From: Deltaproteobacteria bacterium
Lineage (GTDB): Bacteria > Bdellovibrionota > Bdellovibrionia > Bdellovibrionales > Bdellovibrionaceae
Length of the DNA stretch: 64,000 nt
Reading direction: 5' to 3'
Assembly: GCA_017302835.1 (NCBI GenBank)
Contig: JAFLCC010000006.1
Coordinates: 124,001 to 188,000, forward strand
Numbering within the stretch: position 1 is the stretch's first letter; each line of letters opens with the position of its first letter. The notes beneath the pieces were generated by a model. The model was not told the DNA's origin and did no database searches. It saw only the letters and a list, made by a program, of their open reading frames with translations. The position numbers and the translations under genes are program-made. Positions 36,025 to 44,788 of this stretch are shown in pieces.

Positions 36025-36822
36025 ATGGGTTTTAATTACGATTTTCTAAGGTGTGAACAAGAAGATGGGTTATGGATTTTGACAATTTCAAGGCCCCAGG
36101 CTTTAAATGCATTGAATACCAAAATCATTGATGAGCTTGGTGAGTTTTTGCGGCAACTTTCTGAAATGGAATTTGATCATGCCCGCGGTTTGATTATTAA
36201 AGGGGATGGAGAAAAAGCCTTTGTTGCAGGAGCTGACATCAAAGAATTGTCAGAGTTAAGTGAAACAGAAGCCATGCAATTTGCTATCAAAGGACATAGT
36301 GTTTTTCATGAGTTGAATTTATTAAAAATTCCGGTGATTGCCGCTGTTCATGGTTTTGCCCTTGGCGGTGGCTGTGAGTTGGCACTCGCCTGCGATTTTA
36401 TTGTAGCCACCAGAGCGGCCAAATTTGGTCTTCCTGAATGTACCTTGGGGCTGATCCCCGGATTTGGAGGTACTGTCAGACTCTCAAGGGCGATTGGAAT
36501 TCGTAAGGCTAGAGAGTTGATTTATACCGGTGAAATTTTTAGTGCCGAGGAAGCTTACCGTATGGGCTTGGTTAATCAGATCGTCGATAATCAAGAAGAA
36601 TTGATGAGTGTCGTTAAAAAGAAATTTGCATTGATTTTTCAGAGGGCCCCTAGTGCTATCGCCCAGGGTAAACTATCTATTAACAGATCCTGGGATATGG
36701 AAGTTGAGGAAGCTCAAAAATTTGAAGCCGAAAAATTTTCTCAGTTATTTCTTACCAATGATGTGAGAGAAGGAACAAAAGCCTTTATTGAAAAAAGAAA
36801 ACCAGATTTTAAAGGAAATTAA
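36025..36822 (+). CDS. Enoyl-CoA hydratase (crotonase family)
   Basis: The 265-residue protein has the crotonase signature. It opens with LWILTISRPQALNALN and has the oxyanion-hole FVAGADIKELSELSE. The loop AVHGFALGGGCELALACDFIVATRAAKFGLPECTLGLIPGFGGTVRL carries the two usual glutamates (GGCE and PE). With the dehydrogenase at 32814 it would carry out hydration and oxidation steps of beta-oxidation or the butyryl-CoA pathway. It lies ten bases upstream of IcmF. Confidence 0.92.
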   Translation: MGFNYDFLRCEQEDGLWILTISRPQALNALNTKIIDELGEFLRQLSEMEFDHARGLIIKGDGEKAFVAGADIKELSELSETEAMQFAIKGHSVFHELNLLKIPVIAAVHGFALGGGCELALACDFIVATRAAKFGLPECTLGLIPGFGGTVRLSRAIGIRKARELIYTGEIFSAEEAYRMGLVNQIVDNQEELMSVVKKKFALIFQRAPSAIAQGKLSINRSWDMEVEEAQKFEAEKFSQLFLTNDVREGTKAFIEKRKPDFKGN

Positions 36823-36830
36823 AGGAAATT
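36811..36830 (+). repeat. Tandem 10-bp duplication at the enoyl-CoA hydratase/IcmF junction
   Basis: AAAGGAAATT occurs twice in a row. The first copy holds the last hydratase codons, the second the stop codon region and the AAAGGA ribosome site of icmF. A small duplication that could have made a second ribosome site; seen directly, effect inferred. Confidence 0.5.
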
Positions 36831-36832
36831 AA

Positions 36833-39800
36833 ATGGTAACTCATAGGACTCCAAAAAATCCCATTCGTATTGTCACGGCAGCATCTTTATTTGATGGGCA
36901 TGATGCAACTATAAATATTATTCGCAGATTGCTTCAAGATCATGGTGCCGAGGTGATTCATCTGGGGCATAACCGCAGTGTTTTAGATGTGGCCAAAGCC
37001 ATACTTCAAGAGGGGGCCCAGGGTGTGTGCGTGAGTTCCTATCAGGGTGGTCACATGGAATACTTTAAATATTTAAAAGATATTTTAGCTGAATGTGGTT
37101 TGTCCTACGTGAAAATATTTGGCGGTGGAGGTGGGGTTATCGTTTGGGAAGAAAAGAAAGAGCTAGAAGCCTACGGGATCAATCAAATCTTTCACCCAGA
37201 AGATGGCCGAAAAATGGGACTAGAAGGCATGATTCAAATGATTATGGAGGCCTGCGATTTTGATCCTCGATCTCAAGTTCTAATGAAAATGGAATCAACT
37301 CTTCAAAAGACAAACTATTTTGCCTCAAGTTTAGGAAAAGACCCTATCCCCATGTTGGCTTTAGGCAGGGCTATCAATTCCATCGAATTAAATTCCGGAA
37401 ATTCAGAGCCAAATGGAAATTCTGGCAAAACAGAGACCTTCGATCTAGAAAAATTAGAATTAAGTTCCTTTGCTAATAAAAAAAAGAAGGCCCCCTTCGT
37501 TGTTGGAATTACGGGAACTGGGGGCGCAGGAAAATCTTCCTTGATCGACGAACTGGCGCTTCGATTTTTAAACCAATTTCCGCAAATGAAAATAGCCATT
37601 GCCTGTGTTGATCCTTCGAAAAGAAAAACGGGTGGGGCCTTATTGGGGGATCGTATTCGCATGAATTCTTTATCCAGATCCCATATTTTCATGAGGAGCT
37701 TGGCTACGCGTGGATCGGGGCAAGAGATTTCATTACCTCTTAAAAATATTTTGAATCTGTTCAAGGATTTAGATTTTGATTTAATTATTGCAGAAACCAG
37801 TGGGATAGGACAAGCCTCTTCGCAAATTACAGAAATTTGTGACCTTCCTATCTATGTCATGACGAGCGAGTATGGAGCTCCTTCGCAATTGGAAAAAATT
37901 GACATGCTTGATTTTGCTTCCATTGTAGCCATAAATAAGTCAGATCGAAGAGGAGCTTTGGACGCACTGAGGGCAGTGAGTAAGCAATATCGCCGGTCCA
38001 GAAAAATATTTGATGATGCGACTGTGGTGCCTGTTTTTTTAACCCAGGCGGCGCAATTTAATGACAGTGGTGTAAATCAATTATTTACCGAATTAGTGAA
38101 GCAGTTAGAGTTTAAAACTCAAAATAACGAAATGATAGCGGGAAAAGAAAGTGTGATCATTCCAGGAGCTAGAGTTCAATACTTACTTGAAATTACCAAC
38201 ACGATTAGGAATTATAAAAAAAGAGTTTGTGCCTTGATGCCGGAGTTATCTCGAGTCGGTTTTTACGAAAATATTAAAACTTTAGATTTAAAAAGAATTA
38301 TCAACGAAGTTGAATTTAAAAATTATGCAGACAAAGTTCTTTCTCAGTTAAGCCTTGAAGAGAAGAAAGAACTTTTGGGATGGGACGAGAAATATAATTT
38401 ATACGCCCAAGACGAAATGGTCTATCATGTTCGTGGAAAGGAATTTCGTAACTCCTTAGTGACACGAACACTTTCTGGAACAAAAATTAAAAAAGTTGTC
38501 GTTCCAGATAAATCAGATTGGGGAGATCGATTTAAATATTTAAAATTAGAAAATGTACCGGGGGAATTTCCTTTTACAGCTGGAGTTTTTCCAACAAAGC
38601 GCACAGATGAAGATCCTAAGCGGATGTTTGCAGGTGAGGGAACTCCAGAAAGAACCAATAAACGATTTCACTTTCTTTGCCAGGGTGAAAAGGCTCATCG
38701 TCTTTCAACGGCTTTTGATTCGGTGACCCTGTATGGACAAGATCCTGACCTGCGACCGGATATTTTTGGCAAGGTTGGGGAAAGTGGAGTCAGCATTTGC
38801 TGTCTTGAGGATATGAAAAAACTTTATGCAGGGTTTGATCTTTGTTCTCCAAACACCAGTGTCAGCATGACGATCAATGGACCCGCGCCAATTATTTTGG
38901 CTTATTTTTTTAATACGGCTTTGGATCAGCAAGTTGAAAAGAAAGAAAAAGAATTGGGTCGAAAATTGAGCGAAATTGAATTGAAAGAAGTTTCCGCCTG
39001 GACAGTGCAAAATGTTCGAGGTACCGTGCAAGCCGATATTCTAAAGGAAGATCAGGGGCAAAATACCTGCATTTTTTCGATCCAATTTGCATTAAAGATG
39101 ATGGGTGATATTCAAGAATATTTTGTCAATAACAAGATTAAAAATTTCTATTCAGTAAGTATTTCGGGATATCATATTGCCGAAGCCGGAGCGAATCCGA
39201 TCTCTCAGTTAGCCTTTACCTTGTCCAATGGGTTTACCTTTGTCGAATATTATCTTCAAAGGGGTTTGCCTATCGATGAATTTGCTCCTAATTTGAGTTT
39301 CTTTTTTTCCAATGGTTTGGATGCCGAGTACACGGTTCTGGGGCGCGTGGCTCGACGTATTTGGGCGATTGCCATGAAAGACCTTTACCGCGCCAATGAA
39401 CGCTCTCAGAAATTAAAATATCATATTCAAACTAGTGGTCGGTCTCTTCATGCTCAAGAGATGGCTTTTAATGATATCCGAACCACCTTGCAAGCGCTCA
39501 TGGCTTTAAATGATAATTGCAATAGCCTTCATACCAATGCCTATGACGAAGCGATAACCACCCCAACAGAGGAATCTGTACGTAGAGCCATGGCCATCCA
39601 AATGATTATCAATAGGGAATTGGGGCAAAGCAAAAATGAAAACTCACTTCAAGGTAGTTATTTTGTAGAAGAGCTGACCGATTTGGTTGAGGAAGCCGTT
39701 CTCGAAGAGTTTTTACGAATTAATGAACGCGGCGGAGTCCTCGGAGCGATGGAGACCCAGTACCAGCGGTCCAAAATTCAAGAAGAGTCTCTCTATTATG

Positions 39801-40126
39801 AAAAATTAAAACACGATGGAACCCTACCGATTGTGGGTGTGAACACCTTTGTCGATCCTAAAACCGCCGTGAAAGACTATGTACCTCCAAAAATTGAGAT
39901 GGCCAGAGCCAGTTATGAAGAAAAGAAATTCCAATTAGACAACATCGTTGAATTTAAAGAAAAAAACTGCAAACAGGCTTCAGATTGTTTGCAGGAATTA
40001 AAAACCGTGGCTTTAAAGGGGGATAATATTTTTGCGTCCTTAATGAAAGCAGCCAGGTACTGCAGTCTTTATCAGCTTTCACAAGCCCTGTATGAAGTCG
40101 GTGGGGAATACCGCAGAAACGTGTAG
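36833..40126 (+). CDS. icmF: Fused isobutyryl-CoA mutase with G-protein chaperone (IcmF)
   Basis: IcmF interconverts isobutyryl-CoA and n-butyryl-CoA (and related acyl-CoAs) with adenosylcobalamin. The 1097-residue protein has the B12-binding domain first (about 1-150: AASLFDGHDATINIIRRLL, with the His ligand; GVCVSSYQGGHMEY; FGGGGGVI). Next come the MeaB-type GTPase (about 215-430: GITGTGGAGKSSLIDEL, GALLGDRIRMNSLS, IAETSGIGQASSQI, NKSDRRGA) and the large mutase barrel (about 530-1097: PNTSVSMTINGPAPIILAYFF, SISGYHIAEAGANPISQLAFTLSNG). Order and length fit IcmF, not separate MCM. It needs adenosylcobalamin; no cobalamin genes lie here. Its extreme 3' end is copied at 44911. Confidence 0.95.
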   Translation: MVTHRTPKNPIRIVTAASLFDGHDATINIIRRLLQDHGAEVIHLGHNRSVLDVAKAILQEGAQGVCVSSYQGGHMEYFKYLKDILAECGLSYVKIFGGGGGVIVWEEKKELEAYGINQIFHPEDGRKMGLEGMIQMIMEACDFDPRSQVLMKMESTLQKTNYFASSLGKDPIPMLALGRAINSIELNSGNSEPNGNSGKTETFDLEKLELSSFANKKKKAPFVVGITGTGGAGKSSLIDELALRFLNQFPQMKIAIACVDPSKRKTGGALLGDRIRMNSLSRSHIFMRSLATRGSGQEISLPLKNILNLFKDLDFDLIIAETSGIGQASSQITEICDLPIYVMTSEYGAPSQLEKIDMLDFASIVAINKSDRRGALDALRAVSKQYRRSRKIFDDATVVPVFLTQAAQFNDSGVNQLFTELVKQLEFKTQNNEMIAGKESVIIPGARVQYLLEITNTIRNYKKRVCALMPELSRVGFYENIKTLDLKRIINEVEFKNYADKVLSQLSLEEKKELLGWDEKYNLYAQDEMVYHVRGKEFRNSLVTRTLSGTKIKKVVVPDKSDWGDRFKYLKLENVPGEFPFTAGVFPTKRTDEDPKRMFAGEGTPERTNKRFHFLCQGEKAHRLSTAFDSVTLYGQDPDLRPDIFGKVGESGVSICCLEDMKKLYAGFDLCSPNTSVSMTINGPAPIILAYFFNTALDQQVEKKEKELGRKLSEIELKEVSAWTVQNVRGTVQADILKEDQGQNTCIFSIQFALKMMGDIQEYFVNNKIKNFYSVSISGYHIAEAGANPISQLAFTLSNGFTFVEYYLQRGLPIDEFAPNLSFFFSNGLDAEYTVLGRVARRIWAIAMKDLYRANERSQKLKYHIQTSGRSLHAQEMAFNDIRTTLQALMALNDNCNSLHTNAYDEAITTPTEESVRRAMAIQMIINRELGQSKNENSLQGSYFVEELTDLVEEAVLEEFLRINERGGVLGAMETQYQRSKIQEESLYYEKLKHDGTLPIVGVNTFVDPKTAVKDYVPPKIEMARASYEEKKFQLDNIVEFKEKNCKQASDCLQELKTVALKGDNIFASLMKAARYCSLYQLSQALYEVGGEYRRNV

Positions 40127-40134
40127 TGGATTCT
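40106..40134 (+). repeat. Direct repeat, first copy (icmF 3' end)
   Basis: These 29 bases, covering the last codons of icmF, its stop codon and a few bases beyond, occur again identically at 44911-44939. Exact copies 4.8 kb apart in the same orientation bracket the Omp85/two-component operon. Confidence 0.85.
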
Positions 40135-40284
40135 CTTTGAAACTCAGGTTACAATTTATTCCTGCCATTGGCCCAAGATAAACCAGAAGTGGCAAGCTTG
40201 TATAAAATACAAGGTTATAATTTACTATTTAAATTCAAAGGAATATAAACTAGAGTGTACAGCTGTCTGTTTTTTTATACACCC

Positions 40285-40296
40285 TTAACTTGTTAA
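40285..40296. promoter_or_regulatory. Small palindrome upstream of the sigma-54 promoter
   Basis: TTAACTTGTTAA, symmetrical around TT, sits about 57-68 bases upstream of the -24 element, and an ACAGCTGT palindrome lies near 40259. Either could be an activator binding site; both are short and AT-rich. Confidence 0.25.
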
Positions 40297-40352
40297 CGTG
40301 GTATATTGCTTTTAATTTCAATAGGTTAGCATTTCTAAGTTGCCTCGGGTTT

Positions 40353-40368
40353 TGGTGGCCCTTTTGCT
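40353..40368 (+). promoter_or_regulatory. Sigma-54 (-24/-12) promoter candidate
   Basis: TGGTGGCCCTTTTGCT has the GG (40354-40355) and GC (40366-40367) with exactly ten bases between, TGG at -24 and TTTGCT at -12, against the consensus TGGCAC-N5-TTGCA. Transcription would start about 40379, leaving 28 bases and a GGGGA ribosome site before the ATG 40408. The middle of the -24 element deviates. Confidence 0.5.
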
Positions 40369-40407
40369 CTTTCTATTTGGTAACAATATAGAAAAGGGGA
40401 CTTCAAA

Positions 40408-41562
40408 ATGAAACTTGTATTTATTTTTTTACTTTCGCCATGGTTTTTGAAAGCACAGGATGTGCCGAATCCAAATGAATTCGTCATTGATAAAATTGTA
40501 TGCGAAGGAAATTCAAATACCAGCTGTGATTTAATTCAAAAAGAGATTTATTTAAATGTTGGCGACAAAGTTAATGAAGAAGAGCTATCAAATGCAAAAA
40601 TTCGTCTTCAATTAAAAAATCTTTTCAATTCTGTAAATATTTTTATGAAGAAGAGCTCGGAAAGAGGCCATGTAGATATAGTTATCGAGGTGATTGAAGG
40701 TAATCCATTTTTTATGGAGGTAGAATATGGTCTTGAGGGCAGTAAATACAGCAATTTTAATAGGCGAAATGTCAGCATAGGAAACCGAAATCTATTAGGG
40801 TTAGGAAAAATATTACGTTTTACCTATAGCCAAAATGAATTCTCTTGGCAGAACTCAAAATACTTTATCGGTACTTTGTCTTATGTAGATCCCAATTTAT
40901 TTGGATCTAAAAAACTATTCTTTAATTTTAATGCTTCCTTTGAACGACCATTAAATAGTCCAGACTCAGCAGATTTTGGTTTTTATGATAAGAATGACCA
41001 TTATTCAGCCTTGTTTGGAATTCGATTCTTTGATTTCTCTAATATTTCAATTTCACAAATGAAAAAAGAGGAAGTGTATCGCTTTCAAAACAGCAACGAT
41101 GCTTCGAAGCGCACTAGCATTGTTGATTCAATTACCTATGGATGGAATTCAGAAGATGATACCAATTTTTCAACCTCAGGAAGCCGCTTTGCCTTAAGTT
41201 ATTCTGAGGAACATCAACAGTCTTTAACTGATTCCTACATCAATAACGATAGATCGTATGAATACCTTTTTTTCAAAAAGAATTGGTCCTTAGCACCGAA
41301 AAACTACTTGAGTTTATCTTCAAATATTTATCGGTTTAATGATTTAATAGCACCAGAGGTCCAGAGTAATAGTTCCTTACTTTACAGTTATCAATTGAAA
41401 GATCGCTTAAACGGGTTAGGATCTCGTTCGCGATTATTCGTTGATGTGAATCCTATCGCTACTAAAGACTTTAGCACTGTGAACTTCCGTGCGGGTTATA
41501 TAACAGAATTTGCTGGATTTGGATTGTTAAAGCTCGGGCTTACTTATTGGGGGAACATGTAA
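40408..41562 (+). CDS. Short Omp85-type protein with one POTRA domain
   Basis: 384 residues with a signal peptide (MKLVFIFLLSPWFLKAQ). Residues about 22-105 form one POTRA-like domain (IDKIVCEGNSNTSCDLIQKEIYLNVGDKVNEEELSNAKIRLQLKNLFNSVNIFMK...VDIVIEVIEGN). Strand-rich sequence follows (about 106-384: NRNLLGLGKILRFTYSQNEF, YFIGTLSYVDPNLFGSKKLFFNF, AGYITEFAGFGLLKLGLTYWGNM). The barrel is about 280 residues, shorter than BamA or FhaC, and no VRGF-type motif was spotted. It may be a reduced outer-membrane sensor or assembly factor. First gene of a four-gene operon with a kinase and a sigma-54 activator. Confidence 0.7.
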   Translation: MKLVFIFLLSPWFLKAQDVPNPNEFVIDKIVCEGNSNTSCDLIQKEIYLNVGDKVNEEELSNAKIRLQLKNLFNSVNIFMKKSSERGHVDIVIEVIEGNPFFMEVEYGLEGSKYSNFNRRNVSIGNRNLLGLGKILRFTYSQNEFSWQNSKYFIGTLSYVDPNLFGSKKLFFNFNASFERPLNSPDSADFGFYDKNDHYSALFGIRFFDFSNISISQMKKEEVYRFQNSNDASKRTSIVDSITYGWNSEDDTNFSTSGSRFALSYSEEHQQSLTDSYINNDRSYEYLFFKKNWSLAPKNYLSLSSNIYRFNDLIAPEVQSNSSLLYSYQLKDRLNGLGSRSRLFVDVNPIATKDFSTVNFRAGYITEFAGFGLLKLGLTYWGNM

Positions 41563-42239
41563 TGCGCATCGCTTTCATTTTCCTAGTGTTTTATTTTGAA
41601 TGTTTTGCGGTTGAAGTTAAATCTATAAAAGAGGGTAGTCAGATTTCCTTTCTAGTAAGTGATATTTCTTTTCCTGAAAATTTTGAGAAGTCTCTTAAGA
41701 GTGGACTTTCTAATATTTATATATTGAAGCAAAGTGTTTGGAAAAATGGTCAATTGGTATTTGCTTCTGATATTGCTGTGAAGGTTATTTTTGACCTTTG
41801 GGACGAGTTGTACTTTGTTACTAAAGAAGTCGGTTCAAATAACTCTGTGGATAAATACAGTCATACATCCAACATTCTTGAAAAACTCAAGTCCTATAAA
41901 TTTTCTTCAACTTTGAAGGCTTCAGATTTCAAAAAATCAGATAATTACGAAGTCAAAGTTACTGTTATTTTGGATCCAATCACAAAAGAAAAGCAAAAGA
42001 AAATTAAAACATGGTTAGCAGAAAATCAAGTTAACTTACCAGGCATATCCAATCGGGCACCTACTTCTAAACAAACACCGTCAAATGACCAAGGGGCCTC
42101 GGCTTTTGATACGGTAAAAACTTCGGTTTTTAATAAAGTTCTTAATTCGGAATTAGATAGCGAGATCGTCGAAGGTGCTTGGATTTTTGAGTCAGACAGA
42201 ATAAAAGTCAGCGGAAAGGATTTTGAAAATGAGAAATAA
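41562..42239 (+). CDS. Periplasmic protein of unknown function in the Omp85/two-component operon
   Basis: The 225-residue protein starts at ATG 41562, sharing one base with the stop of the Omp85-type gene (TAATG), and has a signal peptide (MRIAFIFLVFYFECFA). It is alpha/beta with several strands around SQISFLVSDISFPENFEKSLKSGLSNIYIL and a possible DUF4390-like core (SDIAVKVIFDLWDELYFV; YEVKVTVILDPITKEKQKK). DUF4390 proteins commonly precede NtrY-like kinases, which makes this a fitting comparison, although only by eye. Its end overlaps the kinase start by eleven bases. Likely a periplasmic partner of the kinase. Confidence 0.55.
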   Translation: MRIAFIFLVFYFECFAVEVKSIKEGSQISFLVSDISFPENFEKSLKSGLSNIYILKQSVWKNGQLVFASDIAVKVIFDLWDELYFVTKEVGSNNSVDKYSHTSNILEKLKSYKFSSTLKASDFKKSDNYEVKVTVILDPITKEKQKKIKTWLAENQVNLPGISNRAPTSKQTPSNDQGASAFDTVKTSVFNKVLNSELDSEIVEGAWIFESDRIKVSGKDFENEK

Positions 42240-43332
42240 AGTACTCATCCTTTTAGTTGTCACACTTCTGATCATCGGAATTTTCCCTTTGATTTCCAAC
42301 TATTTCTTACTAAATGATATTTTAGAAACCCAAGAAAAAATATATTTAAACGCTGATTTGAATAGATCCTTGTTAGCTTATGAAGCCTCCCTTAAAAAAC
42401 TTTCGAAATTTGATCCAGTAAATGAAAATGAGTACAGAAATAAGTTTCAAGACCTTCAAAATTTAAAATTACTCTACGGCGAAGACACTTATTTTAGTAA
42501 AGCCGTCCGGTTGACTTCAATTAAATACTTTTTTCTTTTGTTTGGAATAATCATATTTATTTCGTTTTTTGCAGGAACGGCTCTCAGTTTTAAAGTAAAC
42601 CAAATGTATGTGAAATCACTTGATGAATTAATAAAAGCGAAAGAAAAATCTCTTTTTTTAAATGAAATTGCAAAATGGAAAGAGGTTGCCCAGAAAATCG
42701 CTCATGAAATGCGAAGACCGATTCAACCAATTCGTATTTGGGCATCTCAACTAAAAAAACAGTCTTCTGCAAATACAATTGAAGTCAAGGAAGCGGCGAT
42801 CGCTATCGAAGAGGAAATTTTGTTTCTGTCTAACATGGTGAATGAGTTTTCTGATTTTGCCAGTGTACCTAAACCTAAACTTGAAAAAGTAGATTTTGGC
42901 CAATTCATAAAAAACTTTGTCGTTCAGTATAAGGATATTTGGACCGAGGCAAAATTTAATTTCGTTAAAACAGCTGGTGAGTTTCCAGTTTTATTAGATG
43001 CTAAACTGTTTCGCACACTTTTAGCTAACTTAGTGGAAAATGCTATCGATGCTAATTTGAATAAAGAAGTTGATTTCACTTTGGATCTTTATTTATCCGA
43101 AGGCCAATTGCAATTCAGCATTTTTAATACGGGTATAGAGCTAAGTGCACCAGAACGAGAACGAATTTTCGATATGTATTACTCAACGAAAAATACCCAT
43201 ACGAATAAAGGGTTAGGATTAACGATTGTGAAAACAATAGTTCTTGAGCACAATGGTGAAATTCAATGTTTGGAAGCGATTGGCGGCGTAAAATTCCATG
43301 TAAGACTTCCACTATTTAAGAGGGAAATATGA
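42229..43332 (+). CDS. Membrane histidine kinase
   Basis: The 367-residue protein has two membrane segments (about 5-27 and 99-121) around a small periplasmic loop of roughly 70 residues. A HisKA helix follows with His159 in KIAHEMRRPIQPIRIW, then the ATPase domain with LVENAIDANL (N box), IFNTG and FDMYYSTKNTHTNKGLGLTIVKTIV (F and G2 boxes). The sequence around the phospho-His (H-E-M-R-R-P-I-Q-P) resembles NtrY-type kinases. It should phosphorylate the NtrC-type regulator encoded next, whose ATG overlaps its stop (ATGA). Signals could come from the periplasm via the two upstream proteins; that is inference. Confidence 0.9.
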   Translation: MRNKVLILLVVTLLIIGIFPLISNYFLLNDILETQEKIYLNADLNRSLLAYEASLKKLSKFDPVNENEYRNKFQDLQNLKLLYGEDTYFSKAVRLTSIKYFFLLFGIIIFISFFAGTALSFKVNQMYVKSLDELIKAKEKSLFLNEIAKWKEVAQKIAHEMRRPIQPIRIWASQLKKQSSANTIEVKEAAIAIEEEILFLSNMVNEFSDFASVPKPKLEKVDFGQFIKNFVVQYKDIWTEAKFNFVKTAGEFPVLLDAKLFRTLLANLVENAIDANLNKEVDFTLDLYLSEGQLQFSIFNTGIELSAPERERIFDMYYSTKNTHTNKGLGLTIVKTIVLEHNGEIQCLEAIGGVKFHVRLPLFKREI

Positions 43333-44684
43333 ATCAAAAACGTCTCTTCGTTGTCGATGACGATAAAAACATTAGAAAAAGTCTTCAAATCGCATTACAG
43401 AACGAAGGTTTTGTCGTTTCTGTTTTTGAAAATCCAGTCGCTGTGTTGATAGAACTAAAAAATGGGGAACCTGACATCATCGTTTGTGATATTTGCATGG
43501 ACGAGCTCACAGGCATCGATTTATTTCAGCGTTTGATCGCTGATGGCTATGAAATCCCAGTCATTTTTATTTCCGGTCAGGCCAGCTTGTCGGATGCCGT
43601 AAAAGGTGTCCAGTTGGGTGCCTATGATTTTTTAGAAAAGCCATTCGCTCCAGAAAAACTTGTTGTTACGATTGAAAAGTGTTTGCAACTGAAAAAAATT
43701 AAAAATGAAATGAATGATTTAAAGAGTCAGGTCGTTGAGACTGATTTTAAAGGCAAGTCCCCTTCTTTCCTTAATGTTGTCGCAGCTATCAGTAAAGTAG
43801 CTCCAACGACAGTTTCTGTTTTAATTTCTGGCGAAAGTGGAACGGGGAAAGAACTTATAGCTAAAGAGATCCACGCTCAAAGTCGTGTTGCTAGTGGTCC
43901 GTTTATTAAAGTAAACTGTTCATCTATTCCTGAAAATCTGATTGAGAGCGAGTTTTTTGGATATGTAAAAGGCGCCTACACTGGTGCAGATCGCAATAAA
44001 AAAGGATTCTTTGAATTAGCTCATGGTGGAACCATATTTCTGGATGAAATCGGAGAAATGAGTTTAGCGGCTCAGGCTAAAATTCTACGAGTGACTCAGC
44101 AAAAAGAAATTCAAAAATTAGGATCAGAGAGAGTCATTCCTGTCGATGTTAGAATCGTTGCTGCAACTAATCGTGATTTGTCTCGCGATGTCGCTGCCGG
44201 TCGGTTTCGAGAGGATTTATATTTTCGATTGAATGTATTTCCTATTCATTCACCAGCACTGTGCGAGCGCACCCAAGATATTCCACTTTTGGCAGAGCAT
44301 TTCCTTTCAGAGTATGTGCGCATCAACCGAATTCCTCAGAAATTTATTTCTCCAAAAGCAATGAAGCAATTAATGGAATACCATTGGCCTGGAAATATTC
44401 GGGAACTTAAAAATGTCATTGAGCGAATGTCTATTCTGGGTGGTCAAGTGCTTGATGTTCATTTACTATCATTTTTACCATCGACTGCCTCCTCCAAAAC
44501 TTCTTTTTCTGGAAATTCTCTAAAGGATTTTAAAAATCGTGTCGAGCGCGAATATATTCTAGATGTTCTAAAGCAGGCATCGGGTAACATTTCAGAAGCT
44601 GCAAATCGTTTAGAAATTGAAAGAACTTACTTGCACAAAAAAATTCAGGACTACGAAATACGTAAACGTGAGTACTTTACCTAG
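43329..44684 (+). CDS. NtrC-family sigma-54-dependent response regulator
   Basis: The 451-residue protein has a receiver domain (VVDDDKN, phospho-acceptor Asp54 in IIVCDICMDELTG, Lys in DFLEKPFAPEKL). The AAA+ sigma-54 activation domain (about 145-380) has Walker A GESGTGKE, the sigma-54-contacting loop GAYTGA (YVKGAYTGADRNKKG), FLDEIGEM, Sensor I and Arg fingers in the usual order. A Fis-type helix-turn-helix closes the chain (SGNISEAANRLEIERTYLHKKIQDYEI). It would activate sigma-54 promoters; two candidates flank the operon (40353 and 44984). The start is coupled to the kinase by ATGA. Confidence 0.95.
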   Translation: MNQKRLFVVDDDKNIRKSLQIALQNEGFVVSVFENPVAVLIELKNGEPDIIVCDICMDELTGIDLFQRLIADGYEIPVIFISGQASLSDAVKGVQLGAYDFLEKPFAPEKLVVTIEKCLQLKKIKNEMNDLKSQVVETDFKGKSPSFLNVVAAISKVAPTTVSVLISGESGTGKELIAKEIHAQSRVASGPFIKVNCSSIPENLIESEFFGYVKGAYTGADRNKKGFFELAHGGTIFLDEIGEMSLAAQAKILRVTQQKEIQKLGSERVIPVDVRIVAATNRDLSRDVAAGRFREDLYFRLNVFPIHSPALCERTQDIPLLAEHFLSEYVRINRIPQKFISPKAMKQLMEYHWPGNIRELKNVIERMSILGGQVLDVHLLSFLPSTASSKTSFSGNSLKDFKNRVEREYILDVLKQASGNISEAANRLEIERTYLHKKIQDYEIRKREYFT

Positions 44685-44737
44685 ATCAATCGAAATCGTA
44701 AGGGGGAAAAAAGGATTTTTCAAGAGCGGAAGTGGTT

Positions 44738-44788
44738 CTTTGTCTCGCTAACGAAAGTTCTCAGAAACTAAAATATCATATTCAAACT
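44738..44788 (+). pseudogene. Degenerate fragment of an icmF-like mutase gene
   Basis: These 51 bases align with icmF 39383-39433 with about nine differences and keep the frame (ANESSQKLKYHIQT versus ANERSQKLKYHIQT) before running into a stop. It is an internal piece of an adenosylcobalamin-dependent mutase gene, cut off on both sides. Together with the 29-bp icmF 3' end copy at 44911 it shows a decayed duplicate of the end of icmF. Between them lies unrelated sequence. Confidence 0.7.

Noticed and set aside
40181-40197. TGGCAAGCTTGTA as a sigma-54 promoter upstream of the Omp85 gene
   Set aside because: No GC at the -12 position; the candidate at 40353 fits better.
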